DNA of 64,000 nt from an uncultured Prevotella sp. (GTDB lineage Bacteria; Bacteroidota; Bacteroidia; Bacteroidales; Bacteroidaceae): positions 67,039 to 131,038 of the forward strand of contig USHW01000001.1 of NCBI GenBank assembly GCA_900554545.1. The letters run 5' to 3'. Position 1 is the stretch's first letter. Each line of letters starts with the position of its first letter. Made by a program: the position numbers and the translations under genes. The notes beneath the pieces are model-generated. The model searched no databases and was not told the origin of the DNA. It saw nothing but the letters and a program-made list of their open reading frames with translations. Positions 43,364-52,206 of the stretch are shown here, in pieces.

Positions 43364-44431
43364 ATGATTATGACTCGGAAAGACTATATTGAACGGGCTG
43401 TAGGCCTGCTACGGCGGCTCATTGCCACTCCTTCGGTGAGCCGTGACGAGGCTGCCGCTGCGTCAATCGTTGAGGACGAGCTGCGCGGTTACGGCTTCGA
43501 GCCGCGGCGCGAGGGTAACAACGTGTGGGCGGTAAGTCCGCATTACGACGGCGGCAAGCCCACGCTGCTGCTCAATGCGCACGTGGACACGGTGAAGCCT
43601 GTTGCCTCATGGACGCGTGACCCCTTCTCGCCCGACATCTCGGAAGGCCGCCTTTACGGTCTCGGCAGCAACGACTGCGGCGGCGGACTTGTGGCTCTCA
43701 TGCAGGCGTTCAGCCACCTTTCGCGGTCGGAACAGCCGTACAACCTTGTATATCTCGCCTCCGCCGAAGAGGAGGTTTCCGGACAGAACGGCATCAGCCG
43801 CGCCCTGCCGATGCTGCCGGAAATCGACATGGCGGTGGTCGGCGAGCCGACAGGCATGCAGCCGGCGGTGGCCGAAAAGGGACTGATGGTTGTCGATGCG
43901 GTGGCTCGCGGACGGTCGGGGCACGCCGCGAGGGGCGAGGGCGTGAACGCCATTTACATAGCGTTGGACGACATCGCGTGGCTGCGCTCGTACAGGTTCG
44001 ACAAGGTAAGCCCCCTGCTTGGCCCCACGCTGATGACCGTAACCATAGTGAACGCGGGCACGCAGCACAACGTCGTGCCCGACGAATGCCGCTTCACGAT
44101 AGACATAAGGACTAATGAGTTTTATCGGAACGAGGACGTTTTCAACTTCCTGAAAACCAAAATGAAGAGCGAAATCAAGGCGCGCTCGTTCCGCCTGTCG
44201 TCGTCCGGCGTGCCGACGGACAATCCCGTGGTGCGCCGCTGTACGGAAATGGGGATGACGCCGTTCGGCTCTCCCACGCTGTCAGACCAGGCCCTGATGC
44301 CTTTCCCGTCGCTGAAGCTCGGGCCGGGAGAGTCGTCGCGCTCGCATTCCGCCGACGAGTATATCCGCATCAGTGAGATTGGCGACGCAATAAATACCTA
44401 TATCCGTCTGCTCGACGGCCTCGAGCTTTGA
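43364..44431 (+). CDS. argE: M20 metallo-deacylase, ArgE-like (N-acyl-ornithine/citrulline deacylase)
   Basis: Cytoplasmic zinc-dependent deacylase of 355 residues. Metal ligands are visible as His73 in LNAHVDT, the Asp in GSNDCGGG and the EE of ASAEEEVSG. The dimerisation insert runs from AVAEKGLMVVDAVARG, and the C-terminal metal His is in SRSHSADEY. The sequence closely follows the Bacteroidota enzyme used in arginine biosynthesis, which acts on N-succinyl- or N-acetyl-ornithine (citrulline). Other arginine genes are not in this window. ATG at 43364 or 43370; both fall right after the -7 box, so the message may lack a leader. Confidence 0.83.
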   Translation: MIMTRKDYIERAVGLLRRLIATPSVSRDEAAAASIVEDELRGYGFEPRREGNNVWAVSPHYDGGKPTLLLNAHVDTVKPVASWTRDPFSPDISEGRLYGLGSNDCGGGLVALMQAFSHLSRSEQPYNLVYLASAEEEVSGQNGISRALPMLPEIDMAVVGEPTGMQPAVAEKGLMVVDAVARGRSGHAARGEGVNAIYIALDDIAWLRSYRFDKVSPLLGPTLMTVTIVNAGTQHNVVPDECRFTIDIRTNEFYRNEDVFNFLKTKMKSEIKARSFRLSSSGVPTDNPVVRRCTEMGMTPFGSPTLSDQALMPFPSLKLGPGESSRSHSADEYIRISEIGDAINTYIRLLDGLEL

Positions 44432-44454
44432 CGTGGCCGGCAGTCTGAAAAACG

Positions 44455-44491
44455 TTTGCCGGGAGCTGGCCTTGCGCCAACTCCCGGCAAA
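44455..44491. terminator. Bidirectional hairpin terminator
   Basis: Arms TTTGCCGGGAGCTGGC and its complement (one mismatch) with a five-base loop, between the converging argE-like and T9SS cargo genes. Strong G+C-rich stem flanked by short A and T runs. Confidence 0.7.
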
Positions 44492-44522
44492 TGTCGTTTT
44501 AACCGTCAGCCGTTGGCGGCGG

Positions 44523-46367
44523 TTAAAGTGAAATCTTTATTGTTTCAAAGCTGTTGCCCGTCTTTACCTTTACGATGTATATGCCGTGCTGAAGCCCTTT
44601 GAGCGAGGTCGATGTGCCGCCGTTGCGCACGTCCATGACCGTCCGCCCCGACATGTCGAGCACTGTCACGCCATCGTTTCCGCCGGGGGTTATTATGCTT
44701 TCGCCGTCAAACGACGCTTCTGCCATGCCTCCGCCGGCTTCCGTGACTGATATTCCTGAAGCCAGGTCGGGCGCGATGCGCGCCACGGCCGAGTTCAGCA
44801 CGTTGCACCGCAGACGGTCGTCGGGGTCGTAGTATGCCACGAACGCCACCACGCGGAGCATGCCCATGTCCCACTCTTCGGGCAAATCGGCCGTGTAGCT
44901 TGCGCTGAATCCGTTGTCGGTGTCAATCTCGTCGCCCCATGTCGGCGTGAGGCTGCGGCGCGCAACGTGGCGGTGGTAGAAACTGCCTGCCGCTCCTGAC
45001 TGTGTGGTTGAGAACACGCTGTCTTCTGTCAGGAACACGTAGAGCCTCGGCTTGTCCGTCCTGTTCTGTTGTATCAGCGTCTTTCCGTCCACCGTTACTT
45101 CAAGTCGGCGCGCCTCGCGGTCGAGGTTGTGGCTGATGTTCACTTCCGCCATGGCGGGCACGTTGTTGGCTTCGTTGTATGCTGCGCGCAGGTAAGCCTC
45201 GCCAATTCCTGCTATTGGGCTTTCATCGGTGTACAGTGTCGGCAGGTTGTCGGCAAAGCTTGTGCGGTCAAGCATCATCGCCGGGGCGTACAGTCGTGTA
45301 GGCGGATAAAACCATTCGTACTCCTTGCTCTCGTCAATAGTAAATTCGTCTTGGTAATATCCGGCGTGATGTCCAATCTCGATGACGTTCTCCTTGTCGC
45401 CGAAAGCCCTGTGAATGGCCTCGTGGGCGTTAGGACAGTTGGAGCAAAGCTCGGTGGAGAACACTTCGAAAAGCACGTTGCGCTGCACAAACTCGTCAAG
45501 AGCTGTCACGGTTCTTGCCTCCGAAACGTTGTCTGACGGGTCGGCATCAGCCTCGCCGTTAACGGCCGACAGGACGAGCTGCACGTTCTTTTCGCCAGTA
45601 GTGTTGAGGCTTATTCCGTTAAGGTTGAATGTCCCCTCCGTGCGGTATGCTGTGCTTTCCACGTCCACTGTCTCTTCGCCTGCCGCCTCGCCGTCAACCA
45701 TGTAGGTTACGGTGAGCCTGTCAACATTGTCAAGTCCGAGGTTGCTGAACTCGCCGCTGGCAGCCAGCGGCTCTCCCGTCAACGTGTAGCCGGGCAACGT
45801 TATGTGTCCTATGCTGACGTTGTTGCGCGGCAGATTTCCGCCTGTTACCGTCGCATAGAGTGACGCGCTGTATATGTTTGTGTATTCGTTCCAGCCTCCG
45901 TCCCCTTGAAGGATGTACTCTTCGCCGTCAATGAAGGCGTTGCTGTAGCTTAGGTAGTTCTGCCCCGTCATCTCGTATCCTATGTAAACGGCGCTTCCGT
46001 CAATCTCGAACGGTGTGTCGAGGGTTATCTTGTTCCATCCTCTCGACACGCCTTTGACGTCCTGCTGGTAAAGAGGCTCGGCGTCGAGGCTGGTGGTTAT
46101 GAACACTTTTACTTCCGTTTCGTCAGACCTGTTGAAGAAACTTACGTTGATGTCGGTAATCTCGCAGCCTGCATAAGCCTGCATCGTGGTGGCCGGGAAG
46201 TAGAGTGCCGAGCCGCCCGTGGCGCCTTCTTTTACTTGTATGAACGTGACGCTGTTGCCTTCGTAGAAGCCAAGCTGCATGCTCTCGTCGGCCGATGAGG
46301 GCAGAGATGCAAAGACCGCAAGCATCAGGCTTACGGTCTTTGTCGTTATGTTGCATAAAAAACTCAT
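44523..46367 (-). CDS. T9SS cargo protein with thioredoxin-like CxxC (Omp28-like) and C-terminal sorting domain
   Basis: A 614-residue exported protein. Signal peptide about residues 1-27. A jelly-roll-like N-terminal part (about 30-170) and an Ig/CARDB-like part (about 175-290) precede an Omp28-related thioredoxin-like region with Cys308-Ser-Asn-Cys311 in FSTELCSNCPNAHEAI. A type A T9SS sorting domain ends the protein (about 545-614: VLDMSGRTVMDV and LKGLQHGIYIVKVKTG). It would cross the outer membrane through the type IX system and lose or exchange its tail. Partner gene lies 17 bp upstream on the same strand. Confidence 0.82.
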   Translation of the reverse strand: MSFLCNITTKTVSLMLAVFASLPSSADESMQLGFYEGNSVTFIQVKEGATGGSALYFPATTMQAYAGCEITDINVSFFNRSDETEVKVFITTSLDAEPLYQQDVKGVSRGWNKITLDTPFEIDGSAVYIGYEMTGQNYLSYSNAFIDGEEYILQGDGGWNEYTNIYSASLYATVTGGNLPRNNVSIGHITLPGYTLTGEPLAASGEFSNLGLDNVDRLTVTYMVDGEAAGEETVDVESTAYRTEGTFNLNGISLNTTGEKNVQLVLSAVNGEADADPSDNVSEARTVTALDEFVQRNVLFEVFSTELCSNCPNAHEAIHRAFGDKENVIEIGHHAGYYQDEFTIDESKEYEWFYPPTRLYAPAMMLDRTSFADNLPTLYTDESPIAGIGEAYLRAAYNEANNVPAMAEVNISHNLDREARRLEVTVDGKTLIQQNRTDKPRLYVFLTEDSVFSTTQSGAAGSFYHRHVARRSLTPTWGDEIDTDNGFSASYTADLPEEWDMGMLRVVAFVAYYDPDDRLRCNVLNSAVARIAPDLASGISVTEAGGGMAEASFDGESIITPGGNDGVTVLDMSGRTVMDVRNGGTSTSLKGLQHGIYIVKVKTGNSFETIKISL

Positions 46368-46384
46368 GTCTCCAAGTTTGAATT

Positions 46385-47754
46385 TTACCGTGCAACCTTG
46401 AATGTCTTTGTTCCGTCGGCTGTCGTGACTTTCACTATGTATGCGCCTGCCGGCTGGCTGCCAAGGTTGAACGCCTTGCCCTGTCCGCCCGTGTCGATGA
46501 GCGAGCCTTGTGCGCTGTAGATGTCGGCGCGGGTGTATTCGCCGTTCACATACAGCATTCCGCCTGTGTAGTCAATGTCAACGGTGCCCCTGATGGCGTC
46601 GATGCGGTCAACGCCTGACGGCGTAACGTCTACGAGCAGTGCAGGAGCGTTGGCCGTTCCGAAGCCCATTGCTACCATGCTTCCGCCCACAATTACCTTG
46701 CCGTCTTCGCTGCAGTCGAGCGTATAGGGCAGCGAGCCTGTGCTCTGCGAGTACCTGTTGCCGTTGATGTCGCCGCAGGTGAGCTGTGTGGATACGTACT
46801 CCAGCTTGCCGTCGGCAGTGTAGACAAAGTATTTTGTGTTCATGTCGTCATCCTGGAAGTAGCCGTATATGTTGCCGTTGCCGTCGATGCTGCTGCATAT
46901 TCCGCCGTTGAACGTGTATGTGTTGTCGTTCGCGCAGTCGAACAGCTGCATCAGTTTGCCGTCACGTATGAACGCGGGGTTCTGCCCACCGGTGGCCGAC
47001 GTGTTGACGCCTGCTATGGTGTTGCCGTCGTTGCTGATGTCCCATACGAAGAATGTTGTGTATTCCACTTCGCCTTCAACGGTCTCGAACTGGCCTGTCT
47101 CCTCGTTGAACAGCATGCTTTGGCCTGCCGCTCCGAGGTCGCGGTATTCGTCTGTGAGGCTGTACATGAAGCCGTTGAGCGTCCAGCGTACAGGAAGCAG
47201 CTGCACTCTCTCAATCGTTCCGCCGACCGGAGACTCCACTTCGCCGAGCGAAATGTACACATGTCCGACTATGTACTTGCCGTCCGGTGTGATGGCACGT
47301 GCGTTGTCGATGCCCATTCCGCCCTGTGAGTAGCTTTCAGAGAAATCATCGGGTACCGGGAGTACTGAAAATTCGCCTTCCTGCATGTACGCCGGGCGCA
47401 TGCCGTTTGTCATGCTGCTTTCATAACTGCCAACGGCCGTGCCGTCGTTTGCAACGTCGTGCAGGAAGATTTTTCTGTTATAATCGGTATTTACGAGTGT
47501 GATGGTGCTTGGGTTGCTTTTGTCCCACATGAAAGTAGTGTACATTATCTGGTCATCATATCCAACGGCATACTGCCCGTTGGCCGAGACTTTGTTGAAA
47601 GCTCCGAACAACACCTCGTTGTCATACCCGTCAGCGTCAGTCCATTTTGTGTCGGCGAAGTTGTAATAAGTGTGGTTTGTTAAATCTTGGGCGTAAACTT
47701 TGCCCCCACCAATGGCTGCCAATGCCAAAGCGACAATAAGTAGATTTTTTTCAT
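46385..47754 (-). CDS. T9SS cargo protein with HAF-like repeats; start codon separated by an apparent -1 frameshift in an A7 tract
   Basis: A secreted protein of about 456 residues if the frame is restored. The body contains repeats of the type ISNDGNTIAGVNT, ITPDGKYIVGHVY and CSEDGKVIVGGSM (HAF/beta-propeller-like) and a type A T9SS sorting domain at the C-terminus (ADIYSAQGSLIDTGGQG, then GAYIVKVTTADGTKTFKV). The long frame has no ATG; it opens at a TTG (47728) that would lose most of the signal peptide. An ATG lies at 47754 followed by seven A; with eight A the product would begin MKKNLLIVALALAAIG, a perfect signal peptide. So the gene is frameshifted, slips, or carries a sequencing error. 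Cotranscribed with the downstream T9SS gene. Confidence 0.75.
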
Positions 47755-47878
47755 GATACGTGGTCTTCGTCCCTGTTTTTTACTTTTCACCGCGGGCGGA
47801 GCGGGACTTTTTAACTTCGTCCGACGGTGTTTCCCGTCGCAGCTTGTATATGTTTGGCTGTTGTTTGACGTTTGCTTG

Positions 47879-47909
47879 CAAAAGTAACGTTTTTTGTAGG
47901 AAAAGCAAA
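47879..47909 (-). promoter_or_regulatory. Promoter of the T9SS cargo operon
   Basis: Minus-strand -7 TACTTTTG (47879-47886), 19-bp spacer, -33 TTTG (47906-47909): a consensus match. The leader to the ATG at 47754 is about 118 bases. Confidence 0.65.
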
Positions 47910-47955
47910 AAAATAAATTCTGATTTTTTTACAGTTGTCTGAAAAAATGCGATTT

Positions 47956-48060
47956 GTCACCTTTTACCGTATAAAAGGCCACAAATTGTATGCTAAAAGG
48001 CCGTCTTTTGTAATGTAAAAGACGGCCTTTTGCAATGTGTTGTAAATCAATGTGTTGCGT
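47956..48060. repeat. 22-bp-unit GGCC hairpin array (array 12)
   Basis: Units with pentamers GTCAC (partial), GCCAC, GCCGT and ACGGC, and a degenerate flank with GTTGTAAATCAATG. Lies between the T9SS promoter and the 3' end of korB. Confidence 0.8.
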
Positions 48061-48134
48061 GACAGCTTGCGCATGCCCCTCCCGGGCGGCCTTTTCCGGC
48101 GCCTGCTTGCGGAAACGGGGCCTGCCGCAGGTGC

Positions 48135-49139
48135 TTACTTCACTTCCCAGATGTCGTTCGTCTCAAGCAGTTCGGTGAAGTTGTGGTACTTCTTCTTTCC
48201 CTTCACCTCCTCGATTTGCTCGTGTACGGCATCCTCGTATGTCGGGGCTTCCACGTCACGGATAACGCCTAAGGCTACGGGGAATCCGTGTTCGTTGTCC
48301 ATCATGGCGAGTTTCAGCTGCAAGGTGTTGTCCATGCAGTGCGCGTCATGCACGAGGATGTCGTCCAGCGTAACGCCGTTTTCGCCGATTTTCACCACTT
48401 TCAGTCCGAAGCCTTCCTGCATGAGTCCGTACTCGTTGTTCTCTCCGAACACCAAAGGCTGGCCGTGGCGCACGTAGATTGCGTTCTTTGCGCGGCCTTC
48501 CTTCTTGTAAATGGAGTCATAGCAGCCGTTGTTGAAGATTACGCAGTTCTGCAAAATCTCGCATACGGAAGCGCCCTTGTGGTTGTAGGCGGCCTTGAGT
48601 ATTTCTACCGTACCTTCGGCGTCGGTGGCTACGGCGCGTGCGAAGAAGTGGCCCCTTGCGCCGAAGCACAGCTCGGCGGGCAGGAAGGGGTCTTCAACTG
48701 TGCCGTAAGGCGACGACTTGCTGACGAAGCCGCGCGGCGACGTAGGCGAGTACTGGCCTTTCGTCAGTCCGTAGATGCGGTTGTTGAGCAGTATGACGTT
48801 GATGTCGATGTTGCGCCTCATGGCGTGTATGAAGTGGTTTCCGCCGATGGCAAGGCCGTCGCCGTCGCCGCTGATTTGCCAGATGGCGAGGTCGGGGTTG
48901 GCTACTTTCGCGCCCGTGGCAATGGCCGCGGCGCGCCCGTGGATTGTCTGCATGGCATACGTGCTGACATAATACGGCAGTCGGCTTGAGCATCCTATGC
49001 CTGAAATCACGGCTGTCTGATACGGCGGAACGCCTATTTCCGCCATTGCCTTGTGCAGGGACGCGAGGAAGAAATGGTCTCCGCAACCGGGACACCAGCG
49101 CGGTTGTCCCTTCTTATAGTCTTGGGCTGTGTAATTCAT
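48135..49139 (-). CDS. korB: 2-oxoglutarate:ferredoxin oxidoreductase, beta subunit (thiamine-PP binding)
   Basis: Cytoplasmic 334-residue subunit that binds thiamine diphosphate and a 4Fe-4S cluster. The cluster motif CPGCGDHF lies near residues 16-23, the ThDP/Mg motif GDGDGLAIGGNH near residues 90-101, and NNRIYGLTKGQ after it. With KorA it interconverts 2-oxoglutarate plus CoA and succinyl-CoA plus CO2 using ferredoxin. The start at 49139 gives MNYTAQDY; longer frames extend into a repeat-word leader. Lies 184 bp downstream of korA. Confidence 0.93.
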   Translation of the reverse strand: MNYTAQDYKKGQPRWCPGCGDHFFLASLHKAMAEIGVPPYQTAVISGIGCSSRLPYYVSTYAMQTIHGRAAAIATGAKVANPDLAIWQISGDGDGLAIGGNHFIHAMRRNIDINVILLNNRIYGLTKGQYSPTSPRGFVSKSSPYGTVEDPFLPAELCFGARGHFFARAVATDAEGTVEILKAAYNHKGASVCEILQNCVIFNNGCYDSIYKKEGRAKNAIYVRHGQPLVFGENNEYGLMQEGFGLKVVKIGENGVTLDDILVHDAHCMDNTLQLKLAMMDNEHGFPVALGVIRDVEAPTYEDAVHEQIEEVKGKKKYHNFTELLETNDIWEVK

Positions 49140-49323
49140 TGCTTGTATGTTTTTAGTCGTTAAAGGATTTATTGTAGTTGAAAGAGTTAAAGCCAAAACC
49201 TTTGTCTGCGGTTTTCATCGATAAGACCGATAAGCCGGATAAGGCTGATATGCCGCATCTGAACTTGGCGGTCATTTCTACTTACTCCTCTACTCCTTCT
49301 CTCCTTTACTCCTTTTTTTACTC
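49140..49323. repeat. korA-korB gap with two word-repeat tracts
   Basis: Contains gataag/ccg words (GATAAGACCGATAAGCCGG, 49219-49237) and a tactcc/ctcctt run (49279-49320). No separate promoter is clear, so korA and korB are probably still cotranscribed. Confidence 0.6.
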
Positions 49324-51174
49324 TTAACTCTTGATTATCTTAGTGAACGCCTTTACAAGTTCTTCCACAACGAAGGGCTGTCCCTTAACCTGGTTGAACT
49401 GGTAGGGGGCGAAGTCGTCAATCTTCATGCGCAGATAGCCGGCGAACTGGCCGAGGTTCTGCTCGGCAACAACCACCTTCTTATACTTGGTAAGCACGTG
49501 GGCGGTGTTCTTCGGCAGCGGGTTGATGTAGCTGAAGTGCGCCAGAGCCACCTTGTTGCCTGCGTTGCGCAGTTCCGTCATGGCGGAGTAGAGATGGCCG
49601 AAGGTGCCTCCGAAGCCTATAATCAGCAGGTCGGCGTCGTCGGCGTCGCCAAGAACCTCGACGTCGGGCACGGGTATCTTGAACACCTTGCGTGCGCGGA
49701 GACGGCACATCTTGTCGTGGTTCTCCGGGTCGGTGGATATGGCTCCCGTGTTGCCGTCTTTCTCGAGGCCGCCCAGGATGTGCTCGTAGCCCTCCTGTCC
49801 GGGTATCGCCCAGTAGCGCACGCCGGTCTCCATGTCGCGCTGGTACGGCGTGTAGTGTCCTTTCTGTTCAGGAGTTACGTAGTGCGGGTGTATCTCCGGC
49901 AGCTCGTCGATGTTCGGCAGTTTCCATGCCGCCGAGCCGTTGGCCACGAAGGCGTCGGTAAGCAGCACCACGGGTGTGAGGTGTTCGAGCGCGATTTTCG
50001 CCGCTGCGTACACTGCGTCGAAGCAGTTTGTGGGGCTTGTGGCGGCTATCACGGGCATGGGCGACTCTCCGTTGCGTCCGAAGAGGGCCTGCAGCAGGTC
50101 GGTCTGCTCGCTCTTCGTGGGCAGTCCTGTTGACGGTCCGCCGCGCTGGACGTCGATGACAACGAGCGGCAGCTCGTCGATTACGGCGAGGTTCATGGCT
50201 TCAGACTTGAGGCAGATGCCAGGGCCTGAAGTGGAAGTTGCGGCCAGTGCTCCTGCGAACGACGCTCCTATGGCGCTTGCGCAGCCCGAAATCTCGTCCT
50301 CGCACTGCACTGTCATCACTCCCAGTGACTTGTGTTTTGCCAGCTCGTGCAGTATGTCGGTGGCAGGAGTGATGGGGTATGAGCCTAAGTACAGCTTCAG
50401 TCCGGCCTTTTCCGCTGCGGCGATGAGTCCGTATGCGGTGGCCTTGTTGCCGGTGATGTCCATGTAGCGGCCTTTCACCTTGTTCTTCGATTCGATGCGG
50501 TATGTGGCCGGCACGCTGGCGTGAACGTTGTGTCCGTAGTCGAACCCGGCGTTGACAACCTTGATGTTGGCCTCAGCCACGGCCGGCTTCTTGTCGAACT
50601 TCTCGCGCAGGAACGCCTCCACGAACTTTATGTCGCGGTTGAACAGCCAGCATACTATGCCGAGCGCGAACATGTTGCGGCATTTCAGCACGGCCTTGTT
50701 GTCCATTCCGCTGTCGGCGAGGCAGTCTTTCACCATCTGTGTGATGGGGCAGGCCACCACCCTGTCGCTGTCGATGCCCATCTCTGCGAGATAGTCCGGT
50801 GTCTTGAACTGGGCCTTCTCGAGGTCTTTCGGACCGAAGCTGTCGGTGTCGATGATGATGGTGGCCTGCGGCTTGGCGAACCTGTACTGTGTCTTCAGGG
50901 CTGCGGCGTTCATTGCCACGAGCACGTCGCACTTGTCGCCTGGTGTGTAGGCGCGTCCGCTGGCGATGTGTACCTGAAACCCTGACACGCCCGTCAGCGA
51001 GCCTTGCGGCGCGCGGATGTCCGCCGGGTAGTCGGGAAACGTGGATATTCCGTTACCAACCGTGGCCGACACCGTAGAAAAGATGTTTCCGGCCAGCTGC
51101 ATTCCGTCGCCCGAGTCGCCAGAAAAGCGCACTACGACATCGTCCAAATGCTTTACTTCCAATTCTTCTGCCAT
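49324..51174 (-). CDS. korA: 2-oxoglutarate:ferredoxin oxidoreductase, fused gamma-alpha subunit
   Basis: A 616-residue fusion. The N-terminal gamma domain (about 1-190) starts with VVRFSGDSGDGMQLAGNIFS. The alpha domain follows (about 215-600) with GSYPITPATDILHEL, ATSTSGPGICLKSEAMNLA and QRGGPSTGLPTKSEQTDL, typical of 2-oxoacid ferredoxin oxidoreductases. The gamma-alpha fusion is the usual form in Bacteroidota. Works with KorB in the reductive or oxidative branch of anaerobic carbon metabolism. Start chosen at MAEELEVK. Confidence 0.93.
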   Translation of the reverse strand: MAEELEVKHLDDVVVRFSGDSGDGMQLAGNIFSTVSATVGNGISTFPDYPADIRAPQGSLTGVSGFQVHIASGRAYTPGDKCDVLVAMNAAALKTQYRFAKPQATIIIDTDSFGPKDLEKAQFKTPDYLAEMGIDSDRVVACPITQMVKDCLADSGMDNKAVLKCRNMFALGIVCWLFNRDIKFVEAFLREKFDKKPAVAEANIKVVNAGFDYGHNVHASVPATYRIESKNKVKGRYMDITGNKATAYGLIAAAEKAGLKLYLGSYPITPATDILHELAKHKSLGVMTVQCEDEISGCASAIGASFAGALAATSTSGPGICLKSEAMNLAVIDELPLVVIDVQRGGPSTGLPTKSEQTDLLQALFGRNGESPMPVIAATSPTNCFDAVYAAAKIALEHLTPVVLLTDAFVANGSAAWKLPNIDELPEIHPHYVTPEQKGHYTPYQRDMETGVRYWAIPGQEGYEHILGGLEKDGNTGAISTDPENHDKMCRLRARKVFKIPVPDVEVLGDADDADLLIIGFGGTFGHLYSAMTELRNAGNKVALAHFSYINPLPKNTAHVLTKYKKVVVAEQNLGQFAGYLRMKIDDFAPYQFNQVKGQPFVVEELVKAFTKIIKS

Positions 51175-51619
51175 AATCAAGTGTTTTTACATTCGCTTGT
51201 TTGTGCTTACATTTTGTAACCCTTCACCGCCGCGCAAGGGGTTAACCGGCCTTGCCGCCGCGCCTGAAAGGCTTGAATACTATCATTTTGCAAATTTCGG
51301 AAAGATTATTGAATTATCAAAATGTTTTGATGATAAAAAATCTTTTTCGTGTCACAAAATTAAGCAAACCAACTTTTCTGCGCTGCAAATGTATATCTTT
51401 TTGTCTGTTTATGTGACATAACGAAAGTTGTTTAACTTCTCAGCCGCTCTCTTTTTACAAAATGTAAGCAGTTTGTTTCCTCTTGGCAAGGAGAGGGGAT
51501 GAGTGAAGAACGAAGAGTGAAGAACGAAGAATTCGATACCTGTTGAGGGAAAAGTGAAAAACGGAAAGCTTGCAATCAGACACCGGTTCAAGCACGGTTT
51601 GCGGCGGTTTATGCGCCGG
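51175..51619. other. Gene-free region upstream of korA
   Basis: No gene is supported. The A+T-rich part around 51290-51420 holds possible minus-strand -7 boxes for korA (CAAAATTA at 51355-51362, CAAATGTA at 51386-51393), but -33 spacing is poor. Short repeat words GAGTGAAGAACGAAGA occur at 51500-51530. Confidence 0.5.
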
Positions 51620-51745
51620 TTTGTAACTTGTTGGGTTTCAGATGTTTACAAACGACCTTGCAAAAGACCGTCTTTTGGCTTGTAAAAGGCCATGTTTTGC
51701 ACGCTAAAAGGTGGCCTTTTGCATTGCAATTTGCCACCTTTTGTG
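51620..51745. repeat. 22-bp-unit GGCC hairpin array (array 13)
   Basis: The flank GTAACTTGTTGGGTTTCAG on the left is followed by four units with pentamers ACCGT, GCCAT, GTGGC and GCCAC. This array lies on the murG side of the split in the dcw cluster; array 1 lies on the ftsW side. Confidence 0.82.
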
Positions 51746-51802
51746 GCTTATCAGACATTTTGCGAGATGATATTGGATTATAACCTGCTTTTCATTAATA
51801 TT

Positions 51803-51942
51803 TAAGTGAGGTGCTCGGTAGCCGTCATGCCGCACGCCGATGCGGCATCCAGAAAACACCGAATATGTACAAAATGGTGCTAATTGCATACACTGGATGC
51901 CGCATCGGCGTGCGGCATGACGGCTACCGAGTGCCTCACTTA
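51803..51942. repeat. 50-bp inverted repeat (GCTCGGTAGCCGTCATGCCGC type)
   Basis: Arms 51803-51852 and 51893-51942 match in 48 of 50 positions with a 40-base loop. The loop (TGTACAAAATGGTGCTAATT) is nearly the same as that of the copy at 34012-34143, while the arms differ between the two loci in paired fashion. Confidence 0.88.
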
Positions 51943-52175
51943 AAAGCGATTGTCTGCTAAGACTATAACTTAAATTATCACGCAAAATCCCGGAAGAACC
52001 TCTTTTTGAAACCGGGTCGTTAACTTCTGTAAGACAGATACTGTCGAAACAATGTAAAACCGGTATTGAATTCTTCACTCTTCACTCTTCGTTCTTCACT
52101 TATGACCTCTGTCATTAAATTGACGGCGAGCAGGAAAAATATCAGCTAAAATTGTAGTATAAGAAAAAATTTGAT

Positions 52176-52183
52176 TACTTTTG
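52176..52183 (+). promoter_or_regulatory. -7 promoter box of murG
   Basis: TACTTTTG, matching TAnnTTTG, 23 bp before the murG ATG, with a TTG at about the right distance upstream. Suggests the second half of the split dcw cluster is driven from here. Confidence 0.55.
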
Positions 52184-52206
52184 CCAAATAATAAGGTATA
52201 AGGTCA

